From Flavobacterium lipolyticum (GTDB lineage: Bacteria; Bacteroidota; Bacteroidia; Flavobacteriales; Flavobacteriaceae): a stretch of DNA of 64,000 nucleotides. How positions within the stretch are numbered: the stretch's first letter is position 1; the number at the start of each line of letters is the position of its first letter. The stretch spans positions 3,955,236 through 4,019,235 of the forward strand of contig NZ_JAJJMN010000001.1 of the NCBI RefSeq assembly GCF_020905335.1, given 5' to 3'. Positions 33,165-40,964 of the stretch are shown piece by piece. The notes below the pieces were generated by a model that had not been told where the DNA came from, made no database searches, and saw only the letters and a list, made by a program, of their open reading frames with translations. The position numbers were made by a program, and so were the translations under genes.

Positions 33165-33925
33165 TTATTTTTGTTTCAGGTTTGAAGTTTCAGGTTTGAA
33201 GTTGTGGTTTTGAGAGTAAAAGCTATAAAAACTTAGCAACTCAGCATCTTAGAACCTCAAAAAGAAACCTTTGTCCCTTTGCAGCTTTGAACCTTTGTTC
33301 CTAAAATAAAATTATATTTGTTTCAGGTTTCAGGTTTCAGGTTGTGGTTTTGAGAGTAAAAGCAAAAAAACTTAGCAACTCAGCATCTTAGAACCTTAGT
33401 ACCTCAAAAAGAAACCTTTGTCCCTTTGCAGCTTTGAACCTTTGTTCCTAAAATAAAATCATATTTGTTTCAGGTTTCAGGTTTCAGGTTTCAGGTTTCA
33501 AGTTTCAAGTTTCAAGTTTCAGGTTTCAAGTTTCAGGTTTGAAGTTGTGGTTTTGAGAGTAAAAGCTAAAAAACTTAGCAACTCAGCATCTTAGAACCTT
33601 AGTACCTCAAAAAGAAACCTTTGTCCCTTTGCAGCTTTGAACCTTTGTTCCTAAAATAAAATCATATTTGTTTCAGGTTTCAGGTTTCAAGTTTCAGGTT
33701 TCAGGTTGTGGTTTTGAGAGTAAAAGCAAAAAAACTTAGCAACTCAGCATCTTAGAACCTTAGTACCTCAAAAAGAAACCTTTGTCCCTTTGTAACTTTG
33801 AACCTTTGTTCCTAAAATTATATTTGTTTCAGGTTTCAAGTTTCATGTTTCAGGTTTCAGGTTGTGGTTTTGAGAGTAAAAGCTATAAAAACTTAGCACC
33901 TCAGTACCTTAGCAGCTTAGCACCT
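33165..33925. repeat. Nested minisatellite: five copies of a 140-200-bp unit
   Basis: The phrase gttgtggttttgagagtaaa begins at 33201, 33341, 33544, 33705 and 33861 (steps of 140, 203, 161 and 156). Each copy then carries an 8-bp-period block (cttagcaactcagcatctta), a cctttgtccctttgcagct block and a heptamer tract of tttcagg/tttcaag units. Length differences come mainly from the heptamer tract. The 841-base gap 33094-33934 is filled by this; no gene was seen. Confidence 0.9.
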
Positions 33926-33934
33926 CAAAAAAAA

Positions 33935-34513
33935 CTATATTTTCTTCACGTATTGGGTAATAATCACGATTTGCTGACCGTCAACTTTTCCTTCAATGTA
34001 TTCGGCATTTTCATGGTCTAAACGGATGTTACGTACAGCAGTCCCTTGTTTGGCTACCATGCTCGATCCTTTTACTTTAAGATCTTTAATTAGAACTACA
34101 GAATCTCCGTGTTCTAAAATAACACCGTTACTGTCACGATGAACGATTTTATTTTCGTCGTCTTCGCCTTCGCCAGTGGCGCTGGCCCATGCTAAGGTAT
34201 CTTCGTCCAGATACATCATATCTAGTAATTCTTGAGGCCAACCGGCACTGCGCATACGGCTTAACATTCTCCAGGCTACAACTTGTACGGCAACGTTTTC
34301 ATTCCACATACTGTCATTAAGACATCTCCAGTGGTTTAAGTCAACATTATCCGGATTTTCGATTTGGTCGATACAGGTATTGCAGGCAAATATAGCTTCA
34401 TCAATTCCGCCTTTTTGAGTTGGTAATACCTGATATACTTTTAGGTTTTCCTCCGCTCCACAAAGTTCGCATTTAGATCCGCTGCGTTTATTTAATTCTC
34501 TTTCGATACTCAT
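33935..34513 (-). CDS. PhnA-family zinc-ribbon protein
   Basis: 192 residues. The N-terminus has a zinc ribbon with CELC (about 15-18) and CNTC (about 44-47). The C-terminus is the PhnA domain (DSNGVILEHGDSVVLIKDLKVKGSS, then KQGTAVRNIRL and GQQIVIITQYVKK). The family is named after an E. coli gene near the phosphonate operon, but a role in phosphonate use is not supported here because no phn genes are nearby. The middle part (WRCLNDSMWNENVAVQVVAWRML) is common in Bacteroidetes members. Confidence 0.88.
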   Translation of the reverse strand: MSIERELNKRSGSKCELCGAEENLKVYQVLPTQKGGIDEAIFACNTCIDQIENPDNVDLNHWRCLNDSMWNENVAVQVVAWRMLSRMRSAGWPQELLDMMYLDEDTLAWASATGEGEDDENKIVHRDSNGVILEHGDSVVLIKDLKVKGSSMVAKQGTAVRNIRLDHENAEYIEGKVDGQQIVIITQYVKKI

Positions 34514-34628
34514 TATTTATTGTTTGTTTTAAAAAGGCGAAATTACTTTTAATTGTATTCGCTTGCAAGTTTATGTATTTGACTTTTATGTGTCATTGTT
34601 TCTTAGTCATGAATATTACTTTATAAAT

Positions 34629-34775
34629 TTAGGGTTTAACTCGAACTATTTTATTGTCCTTCAAAATGATTATTTCGCTATTCATCTTTTTTTTGAATTC
34701 AATCAATTTATCATAAACTTTATCCATCCCTTCTAAAATTTTGGTTTGATTTTCTGTTCTTTTATAGGCTTTCAT
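34629..34775 (-). CDS. Small protein, possible partner of the zeta-type kinase
   Basis: 48 residues (MKAYKRTENQTKILEGMDKV, then YDKLIEFKKKMNSEIII). It is a mostly helical, basic protein. Its ATG lies inside the last codons of the broken zeta-type gene, overlapping it by 14 bases, and the frame is intact. Such an overlapped small gene could be an antitoxin or accessory factor, but this is only from position. It is too short for confident family recognition. Confidence 0.5.
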   Translation of the reverse strand: MKAYKRTENQTKILEGMDKVYDKLIEFKKKMNSEIIILKDNKIVRVKP

Positions 34776-35346
34776 GATAGTATTGTTTTAGTTTATTGAA
34801 TTTAATTTTGTTTAGAATATCTATTTCAGATTCCAGATTTTTTTCAGCTATAAGTTCGGGTTTTCCGACTGAATTATCAAAAATCATTACTTCATCAACT
34901 ATTGGAAGATAAATTTCAAATAAGTTTTTTATTCCATTTTGATATCTTCGCCGAATAGTTTCGGTTTCAATATTGTGGCCACCTTCTAAAACTCTTGTTC
35001 TTACCCTTTCAATTGCTAGATCTACATTTTGTAGCCAGAAAAAAAAGGAGAGTTACGATATAATTATTCTTTTGGGCATCAATTATTTTTGATTTGTAAC
35101 TTTTAGTTGCTAAAGTAGTTTCAAGGCAAAATTTTCTTTAATGATTAAGAGATCATTTATTCTATTTAGCATTATTCTTCCAGCTTCAAATGAGACCTTT
35201 TCAGGTTGAAAAGGAGAGAGTCCTTTAGCGATTTCATCTGCATTTACAAATTCTTTGCAATTCAGGATATCCGGTAAAATTGTAAAAGAAGTAGTGGTTT
35301 TGCCAGCTCCATTACAACCTGCGATTATGTAGAGGTTTTTCTTCAT
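34762..35346 (-). pseudogene. Zeta-toxin-type kinase gene with two compensating frameshifts
   Basis: The N-terminus is a P-loop kinase of the zeta toxin/UDP-GlcNAc kinase type (YIIAGCNGAGKTTTSFTI, then NADEIAKGLSPF and EAGRIMLNRI). After ENFA the frame is lost: a missing T near 35123 changes the expected FETTLATKSYKSK into a stop (TAG at 35110-35112). A run of eight A on the plus strand (35039-35046), one more than needed, restores the frame. Beyond it the usual tail is readable (FWLQNVDLAIERVRTRVLEGG, IYLPIVDEVMIFDNS) to a TAA at 34762. Total length is 585 bases, so the two shifts cancel exactly. It is likely inactive unless the shifts are sequencing errors. Confidence 0.85.
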
Positions 35347-35385
35347 TTCTTACAAATATAGGTAAAAATAGAAAGAACAAAGATT

Positions 35386-35844
35386 TTACTTCTTCACCCT
35401 AACCGCATCCGGAACCAGCATTTCATATTCTCCGCCATGACGCAATACATCACGAACTATGCTTGAACTAATAAATGATGTACTTGCTGCTGTTAGTAGA
35501 AATACAGTTTCTATTTTAGATAGTTTTCTGTTGGTGTGTGCAATGGCCTTTTCGAATTCAAAATCGGCAGGATTGCGTAAGCCTCTCAGGATGAAATTAG
35601 CTTTAAGTTTTTTAGCCAGATCAATGGTTAATCCTTCATAAGTGATCACTGAAACTTTGGGTTCATCTTTAAAAGTTTCTTCTATAAAGCGTTTTCTTTC
35701 TTCGAGTGAAAACATGTATTTTTTTTCGGCGTTGACACCAATGGCAATAACGATTTCATCAAATAAAGGAATTCCTCTTTTGATGATGTCTTCGTGTCCC
35801 AGTGTAATAGGGTCAAATGATCCGGGGAATAGGGCTTTTCGCAT
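35386..35844 (-). CDS. coaD: Phosphopantetheine adenylyltransferase
   Basis: 152 residues. CoaD adds AMP to 4'-phosphopantetheine, the next-to-last step to coenzyme A. The nucleotidyltransferase motif PGSFDPITLGHEDII is at the N-terminus, and ISSSIVRDVLRHGG (the ISSTxxR motif) is near the C-terminus. FILRGLRNPADFEFE is also typical. The length is standard. It follows ddl on the same strand after 105 bases of repeat. Confidence 0.97.
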   Translation of the reverse strand: MRKALFPGSFDPITLGHEDIIKRGIPLFDEIVIAIGVNAEKKYMFSLEERKRFIEETFKDEPKVSVITYEGLTIDLAKKLKANFILRGLRNPADFEFEKAIAHTNRKLSKIETVFLLTAASTSFISSSIVRDVLRHGGEYEMLVPDAVRVKK

Positions 35845-35850
35845 TTTTTA

Positions 35851-35947
35851 GAGGTTCTAAGGTTCTGAGTCGCTAAGGTACTAAGTTTTTTTTGAGAAAA
35901 TAAGGTGCTAAAATCTTAGAATCTTAGCACCTCAGTTTCTTAGCATC
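35851..35947. repeat. 8-bp-period repeat between ddl and coaD
   Basis: Units aaggttct, gagtcgct, aaggtact on one side and the complementary cttagaat, cttagcac, ctcagttt on the other. AGGTGCTA (35903-35910) and TAGCACCT (35925-35932) form a perfect hairpin inside it. Confidence 0.65.
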
Positions 35948-35949
35948 TT

Positions 35950-36918
35950 TTACAAAGCTAACTCAATCGCATTAGTAAATAAATCTTCCAGTGAAATTCC
36001 TGCTGCGTGGGCTTGCTGTGGAATCAAACTTTCGGTGGTTAAACCCGGAATGGTATTCATTTCGAGCATATAAGGTTCGTTGTCTACAATAATGAATTCG
36101 CTTCTGGAGAAACCTTTCATTTTTAAGACTTCGTAAGCACGTTTTGCTGTTTCGCTTACTTTTTGAGTTAATTCGTCAGAAATTCTCGCAGGAGTAATTT
36201 CCTGTGATTTCCCTTCATATTTAGCCTCATAATCGAAGAAGTCATTATCAGATACAATTTCGGTAATAGGTAAAACTTTAATTTCTCCCTGATAATTGAT
36301 TACTCCTACTGAAACTTCGGTTCCGTCAAGGAAACTTTCGATGATGATTTCGTTGTCTTCTTTGTATGCTACTTCGATTGCAATTGGAAGTTCGGCTTCT
36401 GTTTTTACTTTTGAAATTCCGAAGCTGGAACCTGCTTTGTTTGGTTTAACAAAACATGGTAAACCTACTTTCTTAACGATTTCGGCCGTATGGATTACAT
36501 CGCCTTTATTTAGGTAATACGAAATCGCCGTTTTGATTCCATATGGTTTTAAAACCGATAATAAATCACGTTTGTTGAAGGTTAATGCTGCCTGATAATA
36601 GTCGCAGGAGGATTGCGGAATCCCTAATAACTCAAAATAAGCCTGCATTAAACCGTCTTCGCCCGGAGTTCCGTGAATAGCATTGAAAACACAGTCGAAA
36701 GTAATTTTTTGATCGTTTACGGTTACTGAAAAATCGTTTTTATCAATGGTAAATTCGGCGTTGTTTTCGTCTACATAAACCCATTTTTCTTTGAAAATAT
36801 GAATACGGAATCCGTTGTATTTTGTTTTGTCAAGATATTGATGTACCACGTTTCCGCTGATTAACGAAATTTTATATTCGCTTGAATATCCGCCCATGAT
36901 AATGGCTATGTTTTTCAT
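35950..36918 (-). CDS. ddl: D-alanine--D-alanine ligase
   Basis: 322 residues of an ATP-grasp enzyme that makes the D-Ala-D-Ala end of peptidoglycan precursors. Visible landmarks are HGTPGEDGLMQAYFELLGIP, the ATP loop KPNKAGSSFGISKV and the metal/substrate motif EMNTIPGLTTESLIPQQ. The N-terminal MGGYSSEYKISLISG block is also standard. The enzyme is cytoplasmic. It is the first gene of a likely ddl-coaD pair. Confidence 0.97.
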   Translation of the reverse strand: MKNIAIIMGGYSSEYKISLISGNVVHQYLDKTKYNGFRIHIFKEKWVYVDENNAEFTIDKNDFSVTVNDQKITFDCVFNAIHGTPGEDGLMQAYFELLGIPQSSCDYYQAALTFNKRDLLSVLKPYGIKTAISYYLNKGDVIHTAEIVKKVGLPCFVKPNKAGSSFGISKVKTEAELPIAIEVAYKEDNEIIIESFLDGTEVSVGVINYQGEIKVLPITEIVSDNDFFDYEAKYEGKSQEITPARISDELTQKVSETAKRAYEVLKMKGFSRSEFIIVDNEPYMLEMNTIPGLTTESLIPQQAHAAGISLEDLFTNAIELAL

Positions 36919-37018
36919 TTTTTATATGTTTAACTGTTTATTTGTTTAATCGTTTAATCGTTTTTTTGCCACGAATTGCAATAATTTTCACGAATTACTT
37001 TGTTCGTTTGTTTGTTAG

Positions 37019-37066
37019 ACTGAGCGAAGTCGAAGCCCTTTTTACTGAACTTCGACTTCGCTCAGT
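37019..37066. repeat. CTGAGCGAAGTCGAAG inverted repeat
   Basis: Perfect 17-bp arms ACTGAGCGAAGTCGAAG (37019-37035) and complement (37050-37066) with a 14-base loop. No T run, so it is not a standard terminator. Confidence 0.8.
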
Positions 37067-37145
37067 TTGAAAAGCAAGTAACAAATGCCCTTCATTTTTT
37101 GAGATGATAAGTAACATCGAAAAGGTTCTTATAAAACCTAAATCC

Positions 37146-37226
37146 CTAGCCCTGATGGGAGCGGCATCCTTTTGTGTACGCGATAGCGGACGCAAAAGAT
37201 ACAGCGGACAGCAGGAGAGAGCTTCT
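37146..37226 (+). ncRNA. Flavo-1-like structured RNA element
   Basis: Begins ctagccctgatgggagcggc, contains a hairpin of ATCCTTTTG...C-CAAAAGAT type around gtacgcgatagcgga, and ends agcggacagcaggagag. This order (tagccctgat, ggagcggcat, agcggacagcagg) is the pattern I associate with the Flavo-1 RNA motif of Flavobacteria. The remainder of 36919-37356 is AT-rich and contains the repeat at 37019 and the promoter of the PASTA gene. Confidence 0.5.
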
Positions 37227-37328
37227 AAAAATTAAAATTGCAAAGCGCTTTATTTTCCATAAGAATGGCAATCAAACGACTTTCTTGTCTAAAACAAAAT
37301 TATCATTTTTTTTGAAACGAAATAGCTT

Positions 37329-37336
37329 TATCTTTG
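37329..37336 (+). promoter_or_regulatory. -7 box of the PASTA-rluD operon
   Basis: TATCTTTG, exact match, 20 bases before the ATG. A TTG at 37312-37314 gives only a 14-base spacer. Confidence 0.5.
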
Positions 37337-37356
37337 CGACTAATAAAAATAAATTT

Positions 37357-37980
37357 ATGAGTTTACGTAAGTATTTAACGAGCCGGGTATTTTTTGTGCA
37401 AGTATTAAGTGCGGCAGCTATAATTGCCGTTTTGGGTTATCTGTTTATGCATTGGTTGACTTTTACCACTGATCATGGTAATGAAATTACTGTTCCGAAT
37501 TTATCCAAACTAACGGAGGAGCAGGTAGAGTCAAAACTGGATGAACTGGATCTGGATTATGTACTTTTGGACAGCGTTGATTACCGAAGTGAATTCCCAA
37601 AATACAGTGTTGTTGAGCAGGATCCTCTGCCGGGAACAAAAGTAAAAGTGGGAAGAAAAATATATATTAAAATTAATGCATCAGGATTTTCCTCTGTTAA
37701 AGTACCTGATTTAATTGAGAAAACCTATCGTGAGGCAGTTCCAACGCTAAAAGCTTTAGGGCTTGAAGCAGGAACGATTACTTATATTCCAAACTTAGGA
37801 AAAGATATGGTTTTGGAGATGCGTTATAAAGGAAGAAACTTAAAAGTAGGAGATCGTGTGCTGAAAGCTTCTAAAATTGACTTGGTTTTAGGAGACGGAA
37901 AAGCAACTTATGAAGATGAAGGGCAGGCTGTAGACAGTGTAGCTGCGCCAACTACTGAAAAAACTAATGATGAGCAATAA
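37357..37980 (+). CDS. PASTA domain membrane protein
   Basis: 207 residues from the ATG at 37357; the open frame begins earlier, but that part overlaps the RNA element and promoter. One membrane helix (VFFVQVLSAAAIIAVLGYLF) is near the N-terminus. Two PASTA domains follow (VPNLSKLTEEQVESKLDELD and VPDLIEKTYREAVPTLKALG, each ending in a basic strand). PASTA domains outside the membrane often sense peptidoglycan fragments, but here no kinase domain is attached. The 3' end overlaps the rluD start by 14 bases, so the two are co-expressed. Confidence 0.88.
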   Translation: MSLRKYLTSRVFFVQVLSAAAIIAVLGYLFMHWLTFTTDHGNEITVPNLSKLTEEQVESKLDELDLDYVLLDSVDYRSEFPKYSVVEQDPLPGTKVKVGRKIYIKINASGFSSVKVPDLIEKTYREAVPTLKALGLEAGTITYIPNLGKDMVLEMRYKGRNLKVGDRVLKASKIDLVLGDGKATYEDEGQAVDSVAAPTTEKTNDEQ

Positions 37981-39013
37981 TACTGAAAATTTAGATCTGG
38001 AAGACGAATTATTCGAACACTTCAGATTTGAAGTCCCTAAAGGTCAGGCGCTTTTGCGTATTGACAAATATTTAATGAATTTGATTCAGAATGCGACGCG
38101 AAATAAAATTCAGAATGCCGCTACTGAAGGAAACATTTTTGTAAATGATATTCCGGTTAAATCAAATTATAAAGTAAAACCGTTTGATGTGGTGACTGTG
38201 ATGTTGTCGCATCCTCCTTTTGAAAACCATATTTTGCCGGAAGATATTCCGTTGAATATTGTATATGAAGACGATGCTTTGTTGTTAATCAACAAAGAGC
38301 CGGGAATGGTGGTACATCCGGGGCACGGAAACTATACCGGAACACTGGTGAATGCACTGGCGCATCATTTTGACAACTTGCCAATGAACAGCAGTGAACG
38401 TCCGGGCTTGGTACACCGAATTGATAAGGATACGTCCGGGCTTTTGGTAGTGGCAAAAACTGAAGCGGCAATGACACATTTGGCCAAACAATTTGAAGCC
38501 AAAACCTCAGAACGCGAGTATATTGCGCTGGTTTGGGGGAATGTAGCCGAAGAATCGGGAACGATAGAAGGGAATCTTGCCAGACATTTAAAAGACCGCA
38601 TGCAAATGGCTGTTTTTGCAGATCCTGAAATAGGAAAACCTGCTATTACACATTATAAAGTATTGGAACGTTTTGGTTATGTGACTTTGATTTCCTGTAA
38701 ACTGGAAACCGGAAGAACACACCAGATTCGTGCTCACATGAAACATATCGGGCATCCGTTGTTTAATGACGAACGTTACGGAGGTCATTTGATTTTAAAA
38801 GGAACTACATTTACCAAGTACAAACAGTTTATCGAAAACTGTTTTAAAGCATTACCACGTCAGGCGCTGCATGCTAAAACACTTGGTTTTGTACATCCAA
38901 ATACAGGTGAAATGATGCGTTTTGATACGGAACTGCCTCAGGACTTTCAGGATTGTATCGAGAAATGGCGTAATTACGTGAAAACGCACAATGTAGATGA
39001 AGAAGAAAATTAA
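37967..39013 (+). CDS. rluD: RluA-family 23S rRNA pseudouridine synthase (RluD type)
   Basis: 348 residues. An S4 RNA-binding domain is at about 25-90 (LLRIDKYLMNLIQNATRNKI). The synthase domain has the catalytic Asp in HRIDKDTSGLLVVAK, plus GRTHQIRAHMKHIGHPLFND. This layout is that of RluD, which makes pseudouridines in helix 69 of 23S rRNA. Two start codons are adjacent (37967 and 37970). It follows the PASTA gene with a 14-base overlap and ends in a terminator. Confidence 0.92.
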   Translation: MMSNNTENLDLEDELFEHFRFEVPKGQALLRIDKYLMNLIQNATRNKIQNAATEGNIFVNDIPVKSNYKVKPFDVVTVMLSHPPFENHILPEDIPLNIVYEDDALLLINKEPGMVVHPGHGNYTGTLVNALAHHFDNLPMNSSERPGLVHRIDKDTSGLLVVAKTEAAMTHLAKQFEAKTSEREYIALVWGNVAEESGTIEGNLARHLKDRMQMAVFADPEIGKPAITHYKVLERFGYVTLISCKLETGRTHQIRAHMKHIGHPLFNDERYGGHLILKGTTFTKYKQFIENCFKALPRQALHAKTLGFVHPNTGEMMRFDTELPQDFQDCIEKWRNYVKTHNVDEEEN

Positions 39014-39054
39014 TTGGATAATTGGTCCATTAGAAAATTAGATAATTTACTATA

Positions 39055-39083
39055 GAAAAAAAGCTCCTGATGGAGCTTTTTTT
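39055..39083. terminator. Bidirectional terminator, rluD / lipoprotein
   Basis: AAAAAAGCTCC / GGAGCTTTTTT stem with a 4-base loop between convergent genes. Confidence 0.85.
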
Positions 39084-39696
39084 ATGGAATTGTTTTAATG
39101 GTTAACTGGCTTATTTTTGCGTGTCCGTTGGTTATGAACCCCAACTTTCCTTGTTGGTTTAAATTACTTTTTTCAATGGAACATTCTAAGAACGTTTGAT
39201 TGTTGACAGTAAAGTACAGCTGATTGTTTGAAACTCTGATTTTTACTGCATACCATTTGTTGTTTTCCAGTTGCATTGGTTTTTTAAACAGGGTTGGTCC
39301 GCCACGTTTCGAGTATTCATCACTGTTTTTATTGTAGGCGCCTCTTCCAATCACGATATTCTGATCGATCGTGTATAAGTAGGTTCGAATGTAGTTTTCC
39401 TGATCGATATGAAGCATGACTTCAAACAAAGATTCTTTGACGATGTTTACTTTAAAGTCGATTTCGTAATTTTTTGGAAGCTTCTTTTTTGATTCGATCA
39501 CACCCCAATGCATTGGCCCTCCGTTTCCGGTTAAGGTATCGTTTTGGAGTCTCCATTCATTGGGATTAAAATTCCAAGCGGATTTTAACGCGGCAGTTTT
39601 TGTGATTTGATATTCTTTTTTCGCAGTCGAAATAGTACCTGAACAGGAAATCAGTAGCATTGTGGATGCTAGAAAAGTAAGATGTTTAATTTTCAT
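39082..39696 (-). CDS. Lipoprotein with a concanavalin-like (DUF1080-type) fold
   Basis: 204 residues. A lipoprotein signal is clear (MKIKHLTFLASTMLLISC, Cys18). The mature part is beta-rich with WNFNPNEWRLQNDTLTGNGG, KKLPKNYEIDFKVNI and KWYAVKIRVSNNQLYFTVNN, ending GKLGFITNGHAKISQLTI. This order resembles the DUF1080/LamG-like domains that bind sugars, but the catalytic or binding residues cannot be named. It follows the ABC protein gene on the same strand after 8 bases. Confidence 0.7.
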   Translation of the reverse strand: MKIKHLTFLASTMLLISCSGTISTAKKEYQITKTAALKSAWNFNPNEWRLQNDTLTGNGGPMHWGVIESKKKLPKNYEIDFKVNIVKESLFEVMLHIDQENYIRTYLYTIDQNIVIGRGAYNKNSDEYSKRGGPTLFKKPMQLENNKWYAVKIRVSNNQLYFTVNNQTFLECSIEKSNLNQQGKLGFITNGHAKISQLTIKTIP

Positions 39697-39704
39697 TTTT
39701 GTTT

Positions 39705-40946
39705 TTAATTTAGCTCTGAATGGTATTTGATTTTACCGATAGATCCGGTTGGAGTTGGCAAAAGTTCAAATACCGAGGTAGGAGCGAGGCCATTTTCTAT
39801 ACGATGTGAAACGTATAGGATACTCACATTTGTTTCTTGTTTGATGGTGTTGATCAATTGAATGACCAAGTCAACATTTTCATCGTCAAGACCTTCGACA
39901 GGTTCGTCAAGAATCAATAACGGAGGATGTTTTAGAACGGCTCTGACAATTAAAGCGACTCTTTGCTGTCCTATAGAAAGGTCAATGAAGCGTTTTTTTC
40001 GTAAGTGGCTCATTTCAATTACTTCGAGCCACTGTGTTACCGTTTGTTTTTGTAAAGTAGTGGGTTCGATATACAATCCGATGGAATCAAAAAAACCGGA
40101 AAGAATCATTTCTTCCAGAGTATGTCCCTTTTGAAACAGGTCGGTCATAGAAGTTGCGAAAATTCCAATTTGCTTTTTAATGTCCCAAACACTTTCGCCG
40201 CTTCCTTTTTTTCTTCCAAATAGATACAAATCCTGACCGAATCCCTTTGGATTATCGCCTGTGATTAGAGACAAGAGGGTGCTCTTTCCGGAACCGTTCG
40301 GACCAACCAGTTGCCAGAATTCCCCTTGTTTAATTGTCCATGAGATGTTATCGACAATTTTTCTTTCCTCGTAACTTACAGAGACTTTATCCATTTTGAT
40401 TAAAACACTTTCGTGAAAAGAGTGCGGTTCAATCGCTTTGGGAATTGCTGCCGTGTTTAAAGTTTTAAAATGTTTTTCGTTTTTTGAAATCGGATGCAGT
40501 TCAAAGGAATTGTCTTTAATTGATGCTTTATTCGGAACAAAATCAAGTACATCTGCTACGCGATTGACCAATTGAATGATTGCAATGTCATCGGTTAATT
40601 TTTCCAGAGATTTTGCTAAAGCAGCACGTGAGGCCAGATCTAAATGATCGAAGGGATTATCAAAAATGATAAAATCGGGATTTTGCTTGATGCAATATTT
40701 CAGAAACTCTTTCTTTCGTTCGCCCGAAGAAAAAGTTCTTAGTTGTCGGTGTGATTCAGGAGCTGCTTCAACAGTATCGTATTGGTATTCTTTTTCGATG
40801 AATTTCTCAATAGCGATGTCTGAGAACAAAATACCTTTTTGAGTGTTAAAAAGGGCTAATTCTCCTTTGGCTTCTCCTAAAAGTAAAGTGTCGATAAAAG
40901 CTTTTTTATTGACCTGATTTGATAAAAGTATGTCCCAATGCTGCAT
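39705..40946 (-). CDS. ModF-like tandem ABC ATPase with a degenerate first domain
   Basis: 413 residues with two ABC cassettes and no membrane helices. The second is complete: Walker A GPNGSGKST (215-223), signature LSIGQQR, Walker B LLILDEP. The first (about 1-150) keeps a signature-like FSSGERKKEF and Walker B-like FIIFDNPFDHLD but lacks a Walker A loop. The overall plan is that of ModF/PhrA, shortened at the N-terminus (E. coli ModF is 490). No molybdate transport genes are nearby, so transport is not assumed. Confidence 0.75.
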   Translation of the reverse strand: MQHWDILLSNQVNKKAFIDTLLLGEAKGELALFNTQKGILFSDIAIEKFIEKEYQYDTVEAAPESHRQLRTFSSGERKKEFLKYCIKQNPDFIIFDNPFDHLDLASRAALAKSLEKLTDDIAIIQLVNRVADVLDFVPNKASIKDNSFELHPISKNEKHFKTLNTAAIPKAIEPHSFHESVLIKMDKVSVSYEERKIVDNISWTIKQGEFWQLVGPNGSGKSTLLSLITGDNPKGFGQDLYLFGRKKGSGESVWDIKKQIGIFATSMTDLFQKGHTLEEMILSGFFDSIGLYIEPTTLQKQTVTQWLEVIEMSHLRKKRFIDLSIGQQRVALIVRAVLKHPPLLILDEPVEGLDDENVDLVIQLINTIKQETNVSILYVSHRIENGLAPTSVFELLPTPTGSIGKIKYHSELN

Positions 40947-40964
40947 TTCTGTATCTTAAAGTAA

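Noticed and set aside
33094..33934. CRISPR array
   Set aside because: The repeats are long, unequal and contain heptamer slippage tracts; there are no unique spacers of constant length and no cas genes nearby.
37174..37356. N-terminal extension of the PASTA protein
   Set aside because: It overlaps the RNA-like element and promoter, and the membrane helix sits at the N-terminus only with the later ATG.
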